Shown: in pieces, positions 15,546 through 23,001 of the stretch
Layout: every line of letters begins with the position of its first letter
How positions within the stretch are numbered: position 1 is the first letter of the stretch
DNA from: DTU072 sp050309775
Lineage (GTDB): Bacteria > Bacillota > Clostridia > Christensenellales > DTU072
DNA length: 41,458 nt
Direction of reading: 5' to 3'
Assembly: GCA_050309775.1 (NCBI GenBank)
Contig: JBNRMV010000006.1
Location: forward strand, 1-41,458
Program-made: the position numbers and the translations under genes
Notes under the pieces: generated by a model
Told to the model about the DNA's origin: nothing
Database searches by the model: none
The model's input: the letters and a program-made list of their open reading frames with translations, nothing else

Positions 15546-16349
15546 TCATTTTATGTCGCTCTGAAATAGTTCTCCGTTCGCCGTGAGAACTATTTTTTTT
15601 GCCGAATAGTCATAACCAACCTCTCCCTTTTGATAAATGCCGCTGCGTTTTATCCCGAAAGGCTGTTCCTCTGCGCTTGAAAAAAAGACCCAACCCTCTT
15701 GCCCGTACGCCTGTTTATATGAAAACAATACAAAAGGCTTATGCGCCGCCGCCAACCAATTTTTTTGTTCATCGGTCAAAGCCTGTTCTGAAGTGTCGGC
15801 AATATAAATAAAAAAAGCTATGTCTTTCCCTCGGAAAATGCTTATGCGAAAATTCCCATTGGCTTTTTTGCTATCTTTCATAACCTGAATATTGCCGAAA
15901 CTGCGCACTCCGCCGACAAAATAATCAGACCGCATAAATCTTTTTAACTGCGCCGATTTGTCATACAATCCCGATATATCATAATTGCTGAAAGCTACGC
16001 AAAAGTATGTCTTTTTGTTTTCAAAAAGCTCGGCATACCTGTCAATAATTTGCATAGTGCCTGCAAGCAACAAGTCGCTTGCCAGCGTTTGCGGCAGCAC
16101 ATTGTCGCCGCAAAGCACTACCAAGTCCGGCTGAATTTCGTCTATTTTCTCCTCAAGATATGCCGTTTCTCCGGTGGAAAAAAGTCCGCTGACCGCCAAA
16201 ATTACAAATTCATTTACAAAGGACAGCCTTTCTCCGCTATCAGTCGGAGTAGGTTGAAAATACGACATGATAAAAGAAAAAACAAGAGGAAGCACTGCGA
16301 CGGTGGCTGATAGCTTCCTCAAAATTTTTATTATCCTCTGTCTTTTCAA
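15546..16349 (-). CDS. Membrane-anchored, degenerate metallophosphoesterase-like protein
   Basis: The protein has 267 residues. A basic N-terminus and one hydrophobic helix (about 14–31) suggest a signal anchor with the rest outside the membrane. The body resembles the calcineurin-like phosphoesterase fold: FVILAVSGLFSTGE, then IDEIQPDLVVLCGDN, then YFCVAFSNYDISG line up with the family's beta-strand motifs. Only the GD of motif II (Gly81-Asp82) is kept. The usual DxH reads GLF, the GNHD block reads SNYD, and the late GHxH motif is not found, so metal binding is probably lost. The start is TTG with GGGAGG seven bases upstream. It follows citrate synthase by 66 bases with no clear terminator between. 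The fold call is tentative. Confidence 0.5.
   Translation of the reverse strand: MKRQRIIKILRKLSATVAVLPLVFSFIMSYFQPTPTDSGERLSFVNEFVILAVSGLFSTGETAYLEEKIDEIQPDLVVLCGDNVLPQTLASDLLLAGTMQIIDRYAELFENKKTYFCVAFSNYDISGLYDKSAQLKRFMRSDYFVGGVRSFGNIQVMKDSKKANGNFRISIFRGKDIAFFIYIADTSEQALTDEQKNWLAAAHKPFVLFSYKQAYGQEGWVFFSSAEEQPFGIKRSGIYQKGEVGYDYSAKKIVLTANGELFQSDIK
15565..15600 (+). terminator. lysA terminator lying inside the convergent gene
   Basis: AATAGTTCTC, a 10-base loop, GAGAACTATT, then a T-run to 15600 forms a 10-bp perfect stem in the lysA direction. The whole element sits within the last 19 codons of the opposite-strand gene. Confidence 0.9.
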
Positions 16350-16415
16350 AAGGATACCTCCCTAGGATACAACAGAGTATTGTTGCCGAATACGGCGGCT
16401 ATTAAACTTTTTTGA

Positions 16416-17786
16416 TTATCTTTCGCTCATTGGCTTGTAGTCTTGTCTTTCACAAACTGCGGTATAGCCCGGGCGTATAATTTTGCCTTTGTTGGCGATT
16501 TCTTCTATTCTGTGAGCAATCCAGCCGGTAATTCTTGCAATGGCAAATATCGGCGTAAACAGCTCTTGCGGCAAACCAAGCATGTTGTAAACAAAGCCGC
16601 TATAAAAGTCTATGTTGGCGCTGACGCCTTTATAAATCTTTCTCTTGTCGGCTATGACTTCGGGAGCCAGTCTTTCGACCTTTTCGTACAGCTCATATTC
16701 GTCGTCAAGCCCTTTTTCAATGGCAAGATTCTTTACATAATCCTTAAATATCAGCGCTCTGGGGTCAGAAAGTGAATAGACCGCATGCCCCATGCCGTAT
16801 ATCAGACCTGTTTTGTCAAACGCTTGTTTGTCCAACAGCTTGCAAAGATAGTCCTTTATGTCCTCATCGCTGTGCGAAGCAAGGTTTTGTTTCATGTCTT
16901 CAAACATTTTGACAACTTTTATGTTGGCGCCGCCATGTTTTGGTCCTTTCAATGACCCCAAGGAGGCTGCTATTGCCGAATAAGTGTCGGTTCCTGAAGA
17001 ACTGACCACATGCGTAGTAAATGTTGAGTTGTTGCCGCCGCCATGCTCTGCGTGAAGGACAAGACAAAGGTCCAGCAACATAGCTTCAAGTTTTGTGAAT
17101 TTGTTGTCGGTGCGCAGCAGGTGCAAAATGTTCTCCGCCGTGCAAAGGTCCTTTCTTGGCTTGTGTATTATTAAGCTGGTATCAATGTGATAATGCGAAT
17201 ATACCTGATAGCCATATATTGCGATAAGCGGAAACTGCGCAATCAGTTGCAAGCCCTGCCGCAGCACATTGTCCATTGCGTTGCTGTCGGGGGTATCGTC
17301 ATATGAATAAAGAGTAAGCACGCTCCTTGACAACATGTTCATCATATCCACGGGGGGCTTTTTCATTATGATATCTCTGACGAAGTTCAGCGGCAATGTG
17401 CGGAAGTGAGCCAGAATGTCGTTGAACTCCTGCATTTCTGCGGCATTTGGCAGCGTGCCGAAAAGCAATAGATATGCCGTTTCCTCAAAGCCGTATCTAT
17501 CCTCGTTTATGAAGCCTTTTACTAGGTTCTGAATGGGAATGCCCCGATAATAAAGCTCGCCCTCTATCGGCGTTCTGTTGCCGAATTCGTCCTCAGCAAA
17601 AGAGTTTATTTCGCATATCTCCGTAAGACCGGCGACTATGCCCTTGCCGTTGACATCACGCAAACCTCTTTTTACATCATGCTTTTCATAATAAGAGGGG
17701 GCTATAATGGTGCTTTTTTCGGCAACGCCACTCAGCTGCTTTATTTTTTTTGCTATTTTCGCGTCTGTGTAATACAGCTCTGTCAT
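16416..17786 (-). CDS. gltA: Citrate synthase (large clostridial type)
   Basis: The protein has 456 residues, longer than the ~370-residue Bacillus enzymes. The first ~45 residues precede the core. The active site is complete: His248 in LHAEHGGGNNST, His284 in GPKHGGAN, His334 in GMGHAVYSLSDPR and Asp393 in ANIDFYSGF. It condenses oxaloacetate with acetyl-CoA. In an anaerobe this most likely feeds 2-oxoglutarate and glutamate synthesis through an incomplete cycle. 2-Methylcitrate synthase activity is a possible alternative. The ATG follows GGAGGTTAT, and the gene has a perfect promoter. No aconitase or isocitrate dehydrogenase gene is in the window; the degenerate phosphoesterase gene follows it. 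Confidence 0.92.
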   Translation of the reverse strand: MTELYYTDAKIAKKIKQLSGVAEKSTIIAPSYYEKHDVKRGLRDVNGKGIVAGLTEICEINSFAEDEFGNRTPIEGELYYRGIPIQNLVKGFINEDRYGFEETAYLLLFGTLPNAAEMQEFNDILAHFRTLPLNFVRDIIMKKPPVDMMNMLSRSVLTLYSYDDTPDSNAMDNVLRQGLQLIAQFPLIAIYGYQVYSHYHIDTSLIIHKPRKDLCTAENILHLLRTDNKFTKLEAMLLDLCLVLHAEHGGGNNSTFTTHVVSSSGTDTYSAIAASLGSLKGPKHGGANIKVVKMFEDMKQNLASHSDEDIKDYLCKLLDKQAFDKTGLIYGMGHAVYSLSDPRALIFKDYVKNLAIEKGLDDEYELYEKVERLAPEVIADKRKIYKGVSANIDFYSGFVYNMLGLPQELFTPIFAIARITGWIAHRIEEIANKGKIIRPGYTAVCERQDYKPMSER

Positions 17787-17847
17787 ATAACCTCCATCGT
17801 CATTTATGTATTTTTTTTGTGTTTTTCACATCTAATTGAATTATTTT

Positions 17848-17876
17848 ATTATACCATAGGTAAAAAATAGTGTCAA
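17848..17876 (-). promoter_or_regulatory. Perfect sigma-A promoter of citrate synthase
   Basis: Minus-strand TTGACA (17876–17871) and TATAAT (17853–17848) are 17 bases apart, with an extended TGG before the -10. Transcription should start near 17841. The leader of about 55 bases contains a T-rich stretch but no evident riboswitch. Confidence 0.85.
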
Positions 17877-17960
17877 CGAAACTAAATCCGTTAATAATCC
17901 GACCTTTTGGCTAATATACTTTATTAAAGTCAGTTTTATACTCAAATTCAGGAGGCGGCA

Positions 17961-18590
17961 ATGTTTTATGCAAATTACGCAGATAAAGAGGTAATGACGG
18001 TCAAAGGAGCAAAGAATCTCGGCGTCATAAAAGGCATATACATAGACAAAAATTCAAAGCGTGTAAGCGCTCTTTGTGTGAAATCAGAAAGTGAAGAAAA
18101 AGCTCTTCCTTTGAAAAGGGCAATCGGAAACGCCGACAAGGTGACGGTTTATTCGGAGAATTATCTCATTGACGCCGACCAAGAAATACTTTTTCTTTTG
18201 ACCAAGGACACGCAAGCATATAATGAGGACGGCATACTGCTGGGCAACTTTGCCGACATTACAATCACCGGCGAAAAATTGATTTGGTTTGACAAGCCCT
18301 ACCACACTCGTTATATCTCAGGGTTTTCCGACAACACTATTGTAATAAACCTAAACTTGCGATTGCAAAAAAGCAGCAGCCCCGAACCCAAATCAAAGCC
18401 GGTCCAGTCCGAACAAGCCGTTGTCGACGATTATAACTTCCTAATAGGGCGTATCGTCATAAGAAATATTGTAGACAAGGCCAACAATGTCAACATACGC
18501 AAAGGAACAGTCATAACACGTTCAGTTCTGGAACAAGCCAAGGACGGCGGAAAGTTGGTATATCTTGCGCTAAGCTCGCTTTTGGATTGA
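17961..18590 (+). CDS. PRC-barrel domain protein
   Basis: The protein has 209 residues and no signal peptide or membrane helix. Two PRC-barrel-like units are visible: VMTVKGAKNLGVIKGIYID, continuing RVSALCV (about 11–43), and YNEDGILLGNFADITITG (about 87–104). A Pro/Ser-rich linker follows, then LIGRIVIRNIVD and VNIRKGTVITRSVLEQAKDG near the C-terminus, a module that often ends clostridial PRC-barrel proteins. PRC barrels act as RNA- or protein-binding modules (RimM, the photosynthetic reaction centre H subunit, the sporulation protein YlmC), but the role here is unknown. AGGAGG lies five bases before the ATG. SpoIIID begins 4 bases after its stop, so the two are translated from one mRNA; a link with sporulation is inferred only from that. 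Confidence 0.72.
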   Translation: MFYANYADKEVMTVKGAKNLGVIKGIYIDKNSKRVSALCVKSESEEKALPLKRAIGNADKVTVYSENYLIDADQEILFLLTKDTQAYNEDGILLGNFADITITGEKLIWFDKPYHTRYISGFSDNTIVINLNLRLQKSSSPEPKSKPVQSEQAVVDDYNFLIGRIVIRNIVDKANNVNIRKGTVITRSVLEQAKDGGKLVYLALSSLLD

Positions 18591-18594
18591 CATT

Positions 18595-18837
18595 ATGGAA
18601 ATTGCCTCCCGCGCTATACGCGCCGCCGAATACATAATTGAAAACCATGCCACCGTCCGTGAGGCCGCCGCATATTTTGGCTACGGCAAAAGCACCCTTC
18701 ACACCGATGTCACCACACGCCTGAGGCATATAGATTTCTTCCTGTACAGCCAAGTAAAAGGCATTCTCAGCGACAATTACAGCGAAAAACATTTGCGCGG
18801 CGGTGAAAGCACCCGAAAAAAATATTTGCATGAGTAA
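18595..18837 (+). CDS. spoIIID: Sporulation transcriptional regulator SpoIIID
   Basis: The protein has 80 residues, close to the 93 of B. subtilis SpoIIID. The helix-turn-helix lies about residues 19–40 (TVREAAAYFGYGKSTLHTDV, continuing TTRL), and the basic tail EKHLRGGESTRKKYL matches the family's second DNA-contact segment. In spore formers it acts in the mother cell after engulfment, switching genes of the sigma-E regulon and helping make sigma-K. Its presence suggests the organism sporulates or recently did, although a few non-sporulating Clostridia keep it. There is no strong ribosome binding site; the 4-base gap to the PRC-barrel gene implies coupling. No clear sigma-E promoter was recognised upstream. 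Confidence 0.88.
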   Translation: MEIASRAIRAAEYIIENHATVREAAAYFGYGKSTLHTDVTTRLRHIDFFLYSQVKGILSDNYSEKHLRGGESTRKKYLHE

Positions 18838-18896
18838 TATCAAAAAACTACGCATACGGCAAAATATTACATACCATACAACAATAATTGCAAAAC

Positions 18897-18934
18897 AAAA
18901 AAGGCTGCCCGACTTGCGTCAAACAACCTTTTTT
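18897..18934 (-). terminator. Terminator of the tRNA-Gln gene
   Basis: The minus strand reads AAAAAGGTTG, TTTGAC, loop GCAA, GTCGGG, CAGCCTTTTTT. With G·U pairs it is a 16-bp stem capped by a GNRA tetraloop and followed by a T-run. In the plus direction four of those pairs become A·C mismatches, so it serves mainly the tRNA transcript. Confidence 0.82.
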
Positions 18935-19008
18935 TGGCAGGAGCAGTAAGAATCGAACTTACATCATAGGAGTCAGAGGCCTATGTGCTACCATTGCACC
19001 ATGCTCCA
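18935..19008 (-). tRNA. tRNA-Gln (anticodon CUG)
   Basis: The 74-base gene folds as a full cloverleaf with encoded CCA. The acceptor is TGGAGCA/TGCTCCT, the D-stem GTGC/GCAC, the anticodon loop CTCTGAC with CTG at 34–36, and the T-stem GTAAG/CTTAC with loop TTCGATT. G73 and U1 agree with glutamine identity, reading CAG codons. Two pairs are imperfect: U1·U72 at the acceptor end and C31·U39 closing the anticodon loop. A perfect promoter lies just upstream and a strong terminator follows directly. Confidence 0.94.
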
Positions 19009-19020
19009 CCGTTTCTTATA

Positions 19021-19049
19021 ATTATAAGAGAGTTTTATTGCTCTGTCAA
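19021..19049 (-). promoter_or_regulatory. Perfect sigma-A promoter of tRNA-Gln
   Basis: Minus-strand TTGACA (19049–19044) and TATAAT (19026–19021) are 17 bases apart. The start would be near 19014, six bases before the mature 5' end. The -35 box is 7 bases from the end of the ABC exporter gene. Confidence 0.85.
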
Positions 19050-19055
19050 ATAAAT

Positions 19056-20879
19056 TCAGTTACTTTGTTGCACAAATTGGCTGTTATATAGGTTATAATA
19101 GAAGCCCTTTTTGTCCAGTAAAGTCTGATGATTGCCCTGTTCGATTATCCTGCCCTTGTCCATAACCAGTATAAGACTGGCATTGCGGATTGTCGAAAGT
19201 CTGTGCGCAATAATGAATGAAGTCTTGCCTTTCATCATTGCCGTCATAGCGTTTTGGATATAACTTTCCGTACGGGTATCCACGCTGCTTGTAGCCTCGT
19301 CAAGTATAAGAATTTTTGGGTCGGCCAATATGGCTCGGGCTATGGTGATAAGCTGCTTCTCTCCCTGCGATATGTTCGACACATCTTCATTTATTACGGT
19401 GTCATACCCCTCAGGCAGCGTTTCAATCAAACGGTCGGCATGGGCTTTTCTTGCGGCTTCCTTTATTTCTTCAAGCGATGTTTCCGGTCGGGCATATGCA
19501 ATATTTTCTCTTATTGTGCCGCTCTCCAACCATGTGTCCTGAAGCACCATTCCATATAGTCCGCGCAAGTCACGCTTTGCCATATCCCTTATGTCTATAC
19601 CGTCTATGGTGATGCTTCCTGCATCGATTTCATAAAAGCGCAAAAGCAGATTTACAAGGGTGGTCTTTCCGGCTCCTGTAGGACCGACAATGGCAATGAT
19701 GCCGCCGCTTTCAACTTCAATGTTAATGTCCTTCAAAAGCTCCTTTTCCTTGTCGTATGAAAAATCGACTCCGGAAAATTTTACTCCGCCTTTTATGTTG
19801 CTTATGTCGATAGGAGTGGCAATATCTTGCGGCTCGTCGTTTTGCTCCAACAACCCGAAAAGCCTCTCGGCGGCGGCAATAGTTGATTGAATGGTGTTGG
19901 CTATATTTGCCGTTTGCATTATCGGCTGACCAAACTGGGAACTGTACTGCATAAACGCCTGAATGTCGCCTATCATCAATCTGCCGCCGGCAAGAATGCC
20001 GCCGACAACGCTTATCGCCACATATGCAAGGTTGTTTACAAAATGCAACATGGGCATAATTATTCCCGAATAAAACTGCGCCTGTCTGCCGGCGGTGCAA
20101 AGCTCTTCGTTTATTTTATCAAAGCTCTTTTCAACATCTTTTTCCTTATTATAAAGCTGCACCACGGTTTTGTTGCTGTACATTTCTTCAACATAGCCGT
20201 TGAGTTCGCCCAGTTTTGCTTGTTGCACAACAAATTTTTTCTGAGATTTTTTGGCAATTATCATAGTAATCACTAAAAACAGCGGCAGGCTGCCGACGGC
20301 AATAAGCGTCATGTATCCGCTTATGGTCAGCATCATTATAAAAATACCCACAATGGAAAGTACGCTGGTTATGGCTTGCGTAATCGACTGTTGCAATGAT
20401 GTGGAGATTACTTCAATGTCATTGGTGACTACCGACAAAATGTCGCCAGCCGAACGGGTGTCAAAATAACTTATGGGTAAAGTCTTGAATTTCTCTTTTA
20501 TGTCTTGGCGCATTTTGAATACTATGCGTTGTGACACTCCTGCGGAGAGGAAATGTGAAAGAAATTGAAACAATGAAGATGTCACATAAAGCGCCGTTAC
20601 AACAATCAGTACTTTTATGATATAGTCCAAATCCAAAGCTCCGCGCATAATGCCGGTTTGCAATGCATTGGTTGCCTTGCCGAGAATTTTTGGCGCTATT
20701 ATGGTCATAACCGTACCGATAGCCGCCAGCAAAATGACAATTGCCAACAATGGCAAGTGGGGTTTTGCGTATCTCAGAAATTTTTTCAGAGTGCCTTTGA
20801 AGTCCTTTGCTTTCTCCGCCGGAGCCATGGGTCCGAAAGGTCCGCCATGCGGGCGGCCGCCTGCAGGTTTTTTTGCCAT
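19056..20879 (-). CDS. ABC exporter, canonical-site subunit (YfiC/TM288-like)
   Basis: The protein has 607 residues: a Gly/Pro-rich N-terminus (AGGRPHGGPFGPMAP), six transmembrane helices (about 40–330), then the ATPase domain. Walker A is GPTGAGKTTL (near 398), Walker B is ILILDEATSSVD with a catalytic Glu, and the H-loop AHRLST keeps its His. The signature reads ISQGEKQL instead of LSGGQ. This fits the half of a heterodimeric type IV exporter that supplies the working Walker B while lending a degenerate signature to the other site. The frame stays open further upstream, but the ATG at 20879 is chosen because it overlaps the partner's TAA by one base and GGAGGAAG precedes it. Such pumps export drugs, lipids or peptides; the substrate is unknown. 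Confidence 0.9.
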   Translation of the reverse strand: MAKKPAGGRPHGGPFGPMAPAEKAKDFKGTLKKFLRYAKPHLPLLAIVILLAAIGTVMTIIAPKILGKATNALQTGIMRGALDLDYIIKVLIVVTALYVTSSLFQFLSHFLSAGVSQRIVFKMRQDIKEKFKTLPISYFDTRSAGDILSVVTNDIEVISTSLQQSITQAITSVLSIVGIFIMMLTISGYMTLIAVGSLPLFLVITMIIAKKSQKKFVVQQAKLGELNGYVEEMYSNKTVVQLYNKEKDVEKSFDKINEELCTAGRQAQFYSGIIMPMLHFVNNLAYVAISVVGGILAGGRLMIGDIQAFMQYSSQFGQPIMQTANIANTIQSTIAAAERLFGLLEQNDEPQDIATPIDISNIKGGVKFSGVDFSYDKEKELLKDINIEVESGGIIAIVGPTGAGKTTLVNLLLRFYEIDAGSITIDGIDIRDMAKRDLRGLYGMVLQDTWLESGTIRENIAYARPETSLEEIKEAARKAHADRLIETLPEGYDTVINEDVSNISQGEKQLITIARAILADPKILILDEATSSVDTRTESYIQNAMTAMMKGKTSFIIAHRLSTIRNASLILVMDKGRIIEQGNHQTLLDKKGFYYNLYNSQFVQQSN

Positions 20880-22960
20880 TATCTTCCTCCTGCAAGCCCC
20901 AGCTCTTTTTCGGAAAGCTGAGATAACGCGATGTCTTTGTATTCCGGGCATGTTTCAAGCAGCGTCTTATGCTTGCCGGTGCCTACAATCCGTCCCCGGT
21001 CCAAAACAAGTATGTTGTCGGCGTCCATAACCGTACCTATTCTTTGCGCCACAACTATGACTGTCTTATGCTTTGTCGCTTTTGCAAGTTCTTTGCGTAG
21101 CTTTGCTTCGGTAGCAAAGTCCAGAGCGGAAAAACTGTCGTCTAAAATGATTATGTCGGCATCCTTGGCAAGCGTTCGGGCAATGCTTATGCGCTGTTTC
21201 TGTCCGCCTGAAAAGTTTTGTCCGCCTTGCTCTACTTCGGCATCGATACCGTCCTTCTCTTCGACAATTTTTGCCGCCTGCGCAATCTCCAATGCTTGCT
21301 GCAACTGCCCTTCGTCGGTTGCGCCGTATAACACATTTTCTTTTATTGTGCCGCTAAACAAAACGGCTTTCTGCGTAACAAGCCCTATGCGGGAGCGCAA
21401 GTCTTGCAAGTTCATATCCCTGACATCCACGCCGTCAATCTTCACGCTGCCGGAACTGACATCGTATAATCTTGGAATAAGGCTTACAAGCGTTGTTTTG
21501 CCGCTGCCCGTGCCGCCGATAATGGCGGTTACGCTGCCTTTTTGCGCAGAAAAACTTATGCCCTCCAGCGCATTTTGGCTGGATGTTTCGGCATATGTGA
21601 AACTGACATTTTCAAAGTCCACTCTGCCGTTTCTTTCCGGAACAACAGCGTTGTCGGGGTTGCTTATGCTGTTTTTTGCCTCTAGCACTTCATTTATGCG
21701 CACCGCCGAAACGCTTGCTCGGGGTACCATAATAAAGATTAGGGAGAACATAACTACGCTCATCATAATCTGCATGATATATTGTATTACTGCCATCATG
21801 TTGCCCAGACGGGTATAATCCAGCATATTTTCTTTCAGCGCATTGTCCACGCTGAAAGCCGTTATGAACATTATTGAAATAGATGTCAAACTCATAATAA
21901 GAATCATCGCCGGTATAAGAACAGACATAATACGGGCAGCGCGCAAGCTGACAGTCGTTACGCCCTCATTTGCTTGGCGGAACCTGTTGTCCTCGTAGTC
22001 CTCGCCGCCAAAGGCTTTGATGACGCGAACACCGGTGATATTCTCCCTTGCCACCATTGTCAGCCCGTCAATCCTTTTTTGCATGGTCTTAAAGAGCGGC
22101 ACTATCAGTTTTGCCGCCAACAGTATTATGACAGCAACCAGCGGAATGCTTGCCAACAACACCAGGGTCATTTGAGCATCTTTGTTCAGCGCCATAACAA
22201 GACCGCCTACAAACATTATCGGTACATTGAGCATCATGCGCAACGCCATAATGACCAGCATTTGCACCTGCGTCACATCGTTTGTTGAACGGGTGATAAG
22301 GCTTGCAGTAGAGAAGTGGTCCTCCTCCGCTTTTGACAGCCCTACAACTTTGTTAAATATTCTGTTGCGTATATCTCTGCCGAATTCTGAACCGACTTTG
22401 GACGAAAAATACGCCACAAATATGGATAGAACGGAAGACGCCAGCGTTATGCCCAGCATAATAAGTCCGTTTTTCCATATGACTGACATATGACTTTTTT
22501 GACGGTAAACAAGTTGCGGCGCGCCCTCATAAAGTTCCAGCCTGCCTTGCATTGGCTGTGATTGTGCCTTGCCGTCAACAGTGCGCAAAAACTGCGGTAC
22601 TGCCATGCTCTCGCCCGTTTGGGGATTGCGGAAGACTATCTGATTGCCTTGCGCGTCGGTTTCCAACCCTATGATTTGGGCATAGTGTTTGCCATTCTGC
22701 TCGATGGTCACAAGTTTGCCTGCATCTTGATAAAGCATTTTTGGCAGCGGCATTTCTATGTTCATCTCCGGCACCGCTAAATAAATAAGCTGCCCGTCCT
22801 CAGTTTCCTCAAAAACAACTTCAGAGGTTATGCCCTCTCCGATTATTTTGCTCATGCGGTCGGGCAGAAAAAGAGATGACAGGGAAATGCCCGTCACCAT
22901 AATAACAATGAGTAATATATAGCCTACATAAGGCTTCAGGAATCTAAATAATTTTGTCAA
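20879..22960 (-). CDS. ABC exporter, degenerate-site subunit with extracellular insertion
   Basis: The protein has 693 residues, about 110 more than usual. After the first membrane helix (10–32), roughly residues 35–158 form a polar, beta-looking segment before the next helix (WKNGLIMLGITLASSVLSIF). That places an extra domain outside the membrane between TM1 and TM2. The ATPase domain has Walker A GGTGSGKTTL and signature FSGGQKQR, but Walker B reads IIILDD, with Asp in place of the catalytic Glu. The H-loop reads AQR, with Gln for His. Both changes mark the inactive site of heterodimeric exporters such as TM287/288. The start is TTG (22960) with GGTGAAAG before it. It is translated just ahead of the other subunit. 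Confidence 0.88.
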   Translation of the reverse strand: MTKLFRFLKPYVGYILLIVIMVTGISLSSLFLPDRMSKIIGEGITSEVVFEETEDGQLIYLAVPEMNIEMPLPKMLYQDAGKLVTIEQNGKHYAQIIGLETDAQGNQIVFRNPQTGESMAVPQFLRTVDGKAQSQPMQGRLELYEGAPQLVYRQKSHMSVIWKNGLIMLGITLASSVLSIFVAYFSSKVGSEFGRDIRNRIFNKVVGLSKAEEDHFSTASLITRSTNDVTQVQMLVIMALRMMLNVPIMFVGGLVMALNKDAQMTLVLLASIPLVAVIILLAAKLIVPLFKTMQKRIDGLTMVARENITGVRVIKAFGGEDYEDNRFRQANEGVTTVSLRAARIMSVLIPAMILIMSLTSISIMFITAFSVDNALKENMLDYTRLGNMMAVIQYIMQIMMSVVMFSLIFIMVPRASVSAVRINEVLEAKNSISNPDNAVVPERNGRVDFENVSFTYAETSSQNALEGISFSAQKGSVTAIIGGTGSGKTTLVSLIPRLYDVSSGSVKIDGVDVRDMNLQDLRSRIGLVTQKAVLFSGTIKENVLYGATDEGQLQQALEIAQAAKIVEEKDGIDAEVEQGGQNFSGGQKQRISIARTLAKDADIIILDDSFSALDFATEAKLRKELAKATKHKTVIVVAQRIGTVMDADNILVLDRGRIVGTGKHKTLLETCPEYKDIALSQLSEKELGLAGGR

Positions 22961-23001
22961 ACTTTCACCGTAATAATTATGCCATAATGGCTGATTTTAT
23001 A

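Noticed and set aside
16350..16415. A terminator after citrate synthase.
   Set aside because: Only short stems (GCCG/CGGC and CAACA/TGTTG) occur, with no T-run behind either on the minus strand.
17900..17945. A sigma-A or sigma-E promoter for the PRC-barrel–spoIIID unit.
   Set aside because: TATACT boxes occur twice, but neither has an acceptable -35 at 16–18 bases, and no sigma-E-like pair was convincing.
22981..22991. An 11-base palindrome (GCCATAATGGC) just upstream of the ABC exporter genes.
   Set aside because: It is short and isolated, with no clear promoter around it; too little to call an operator.
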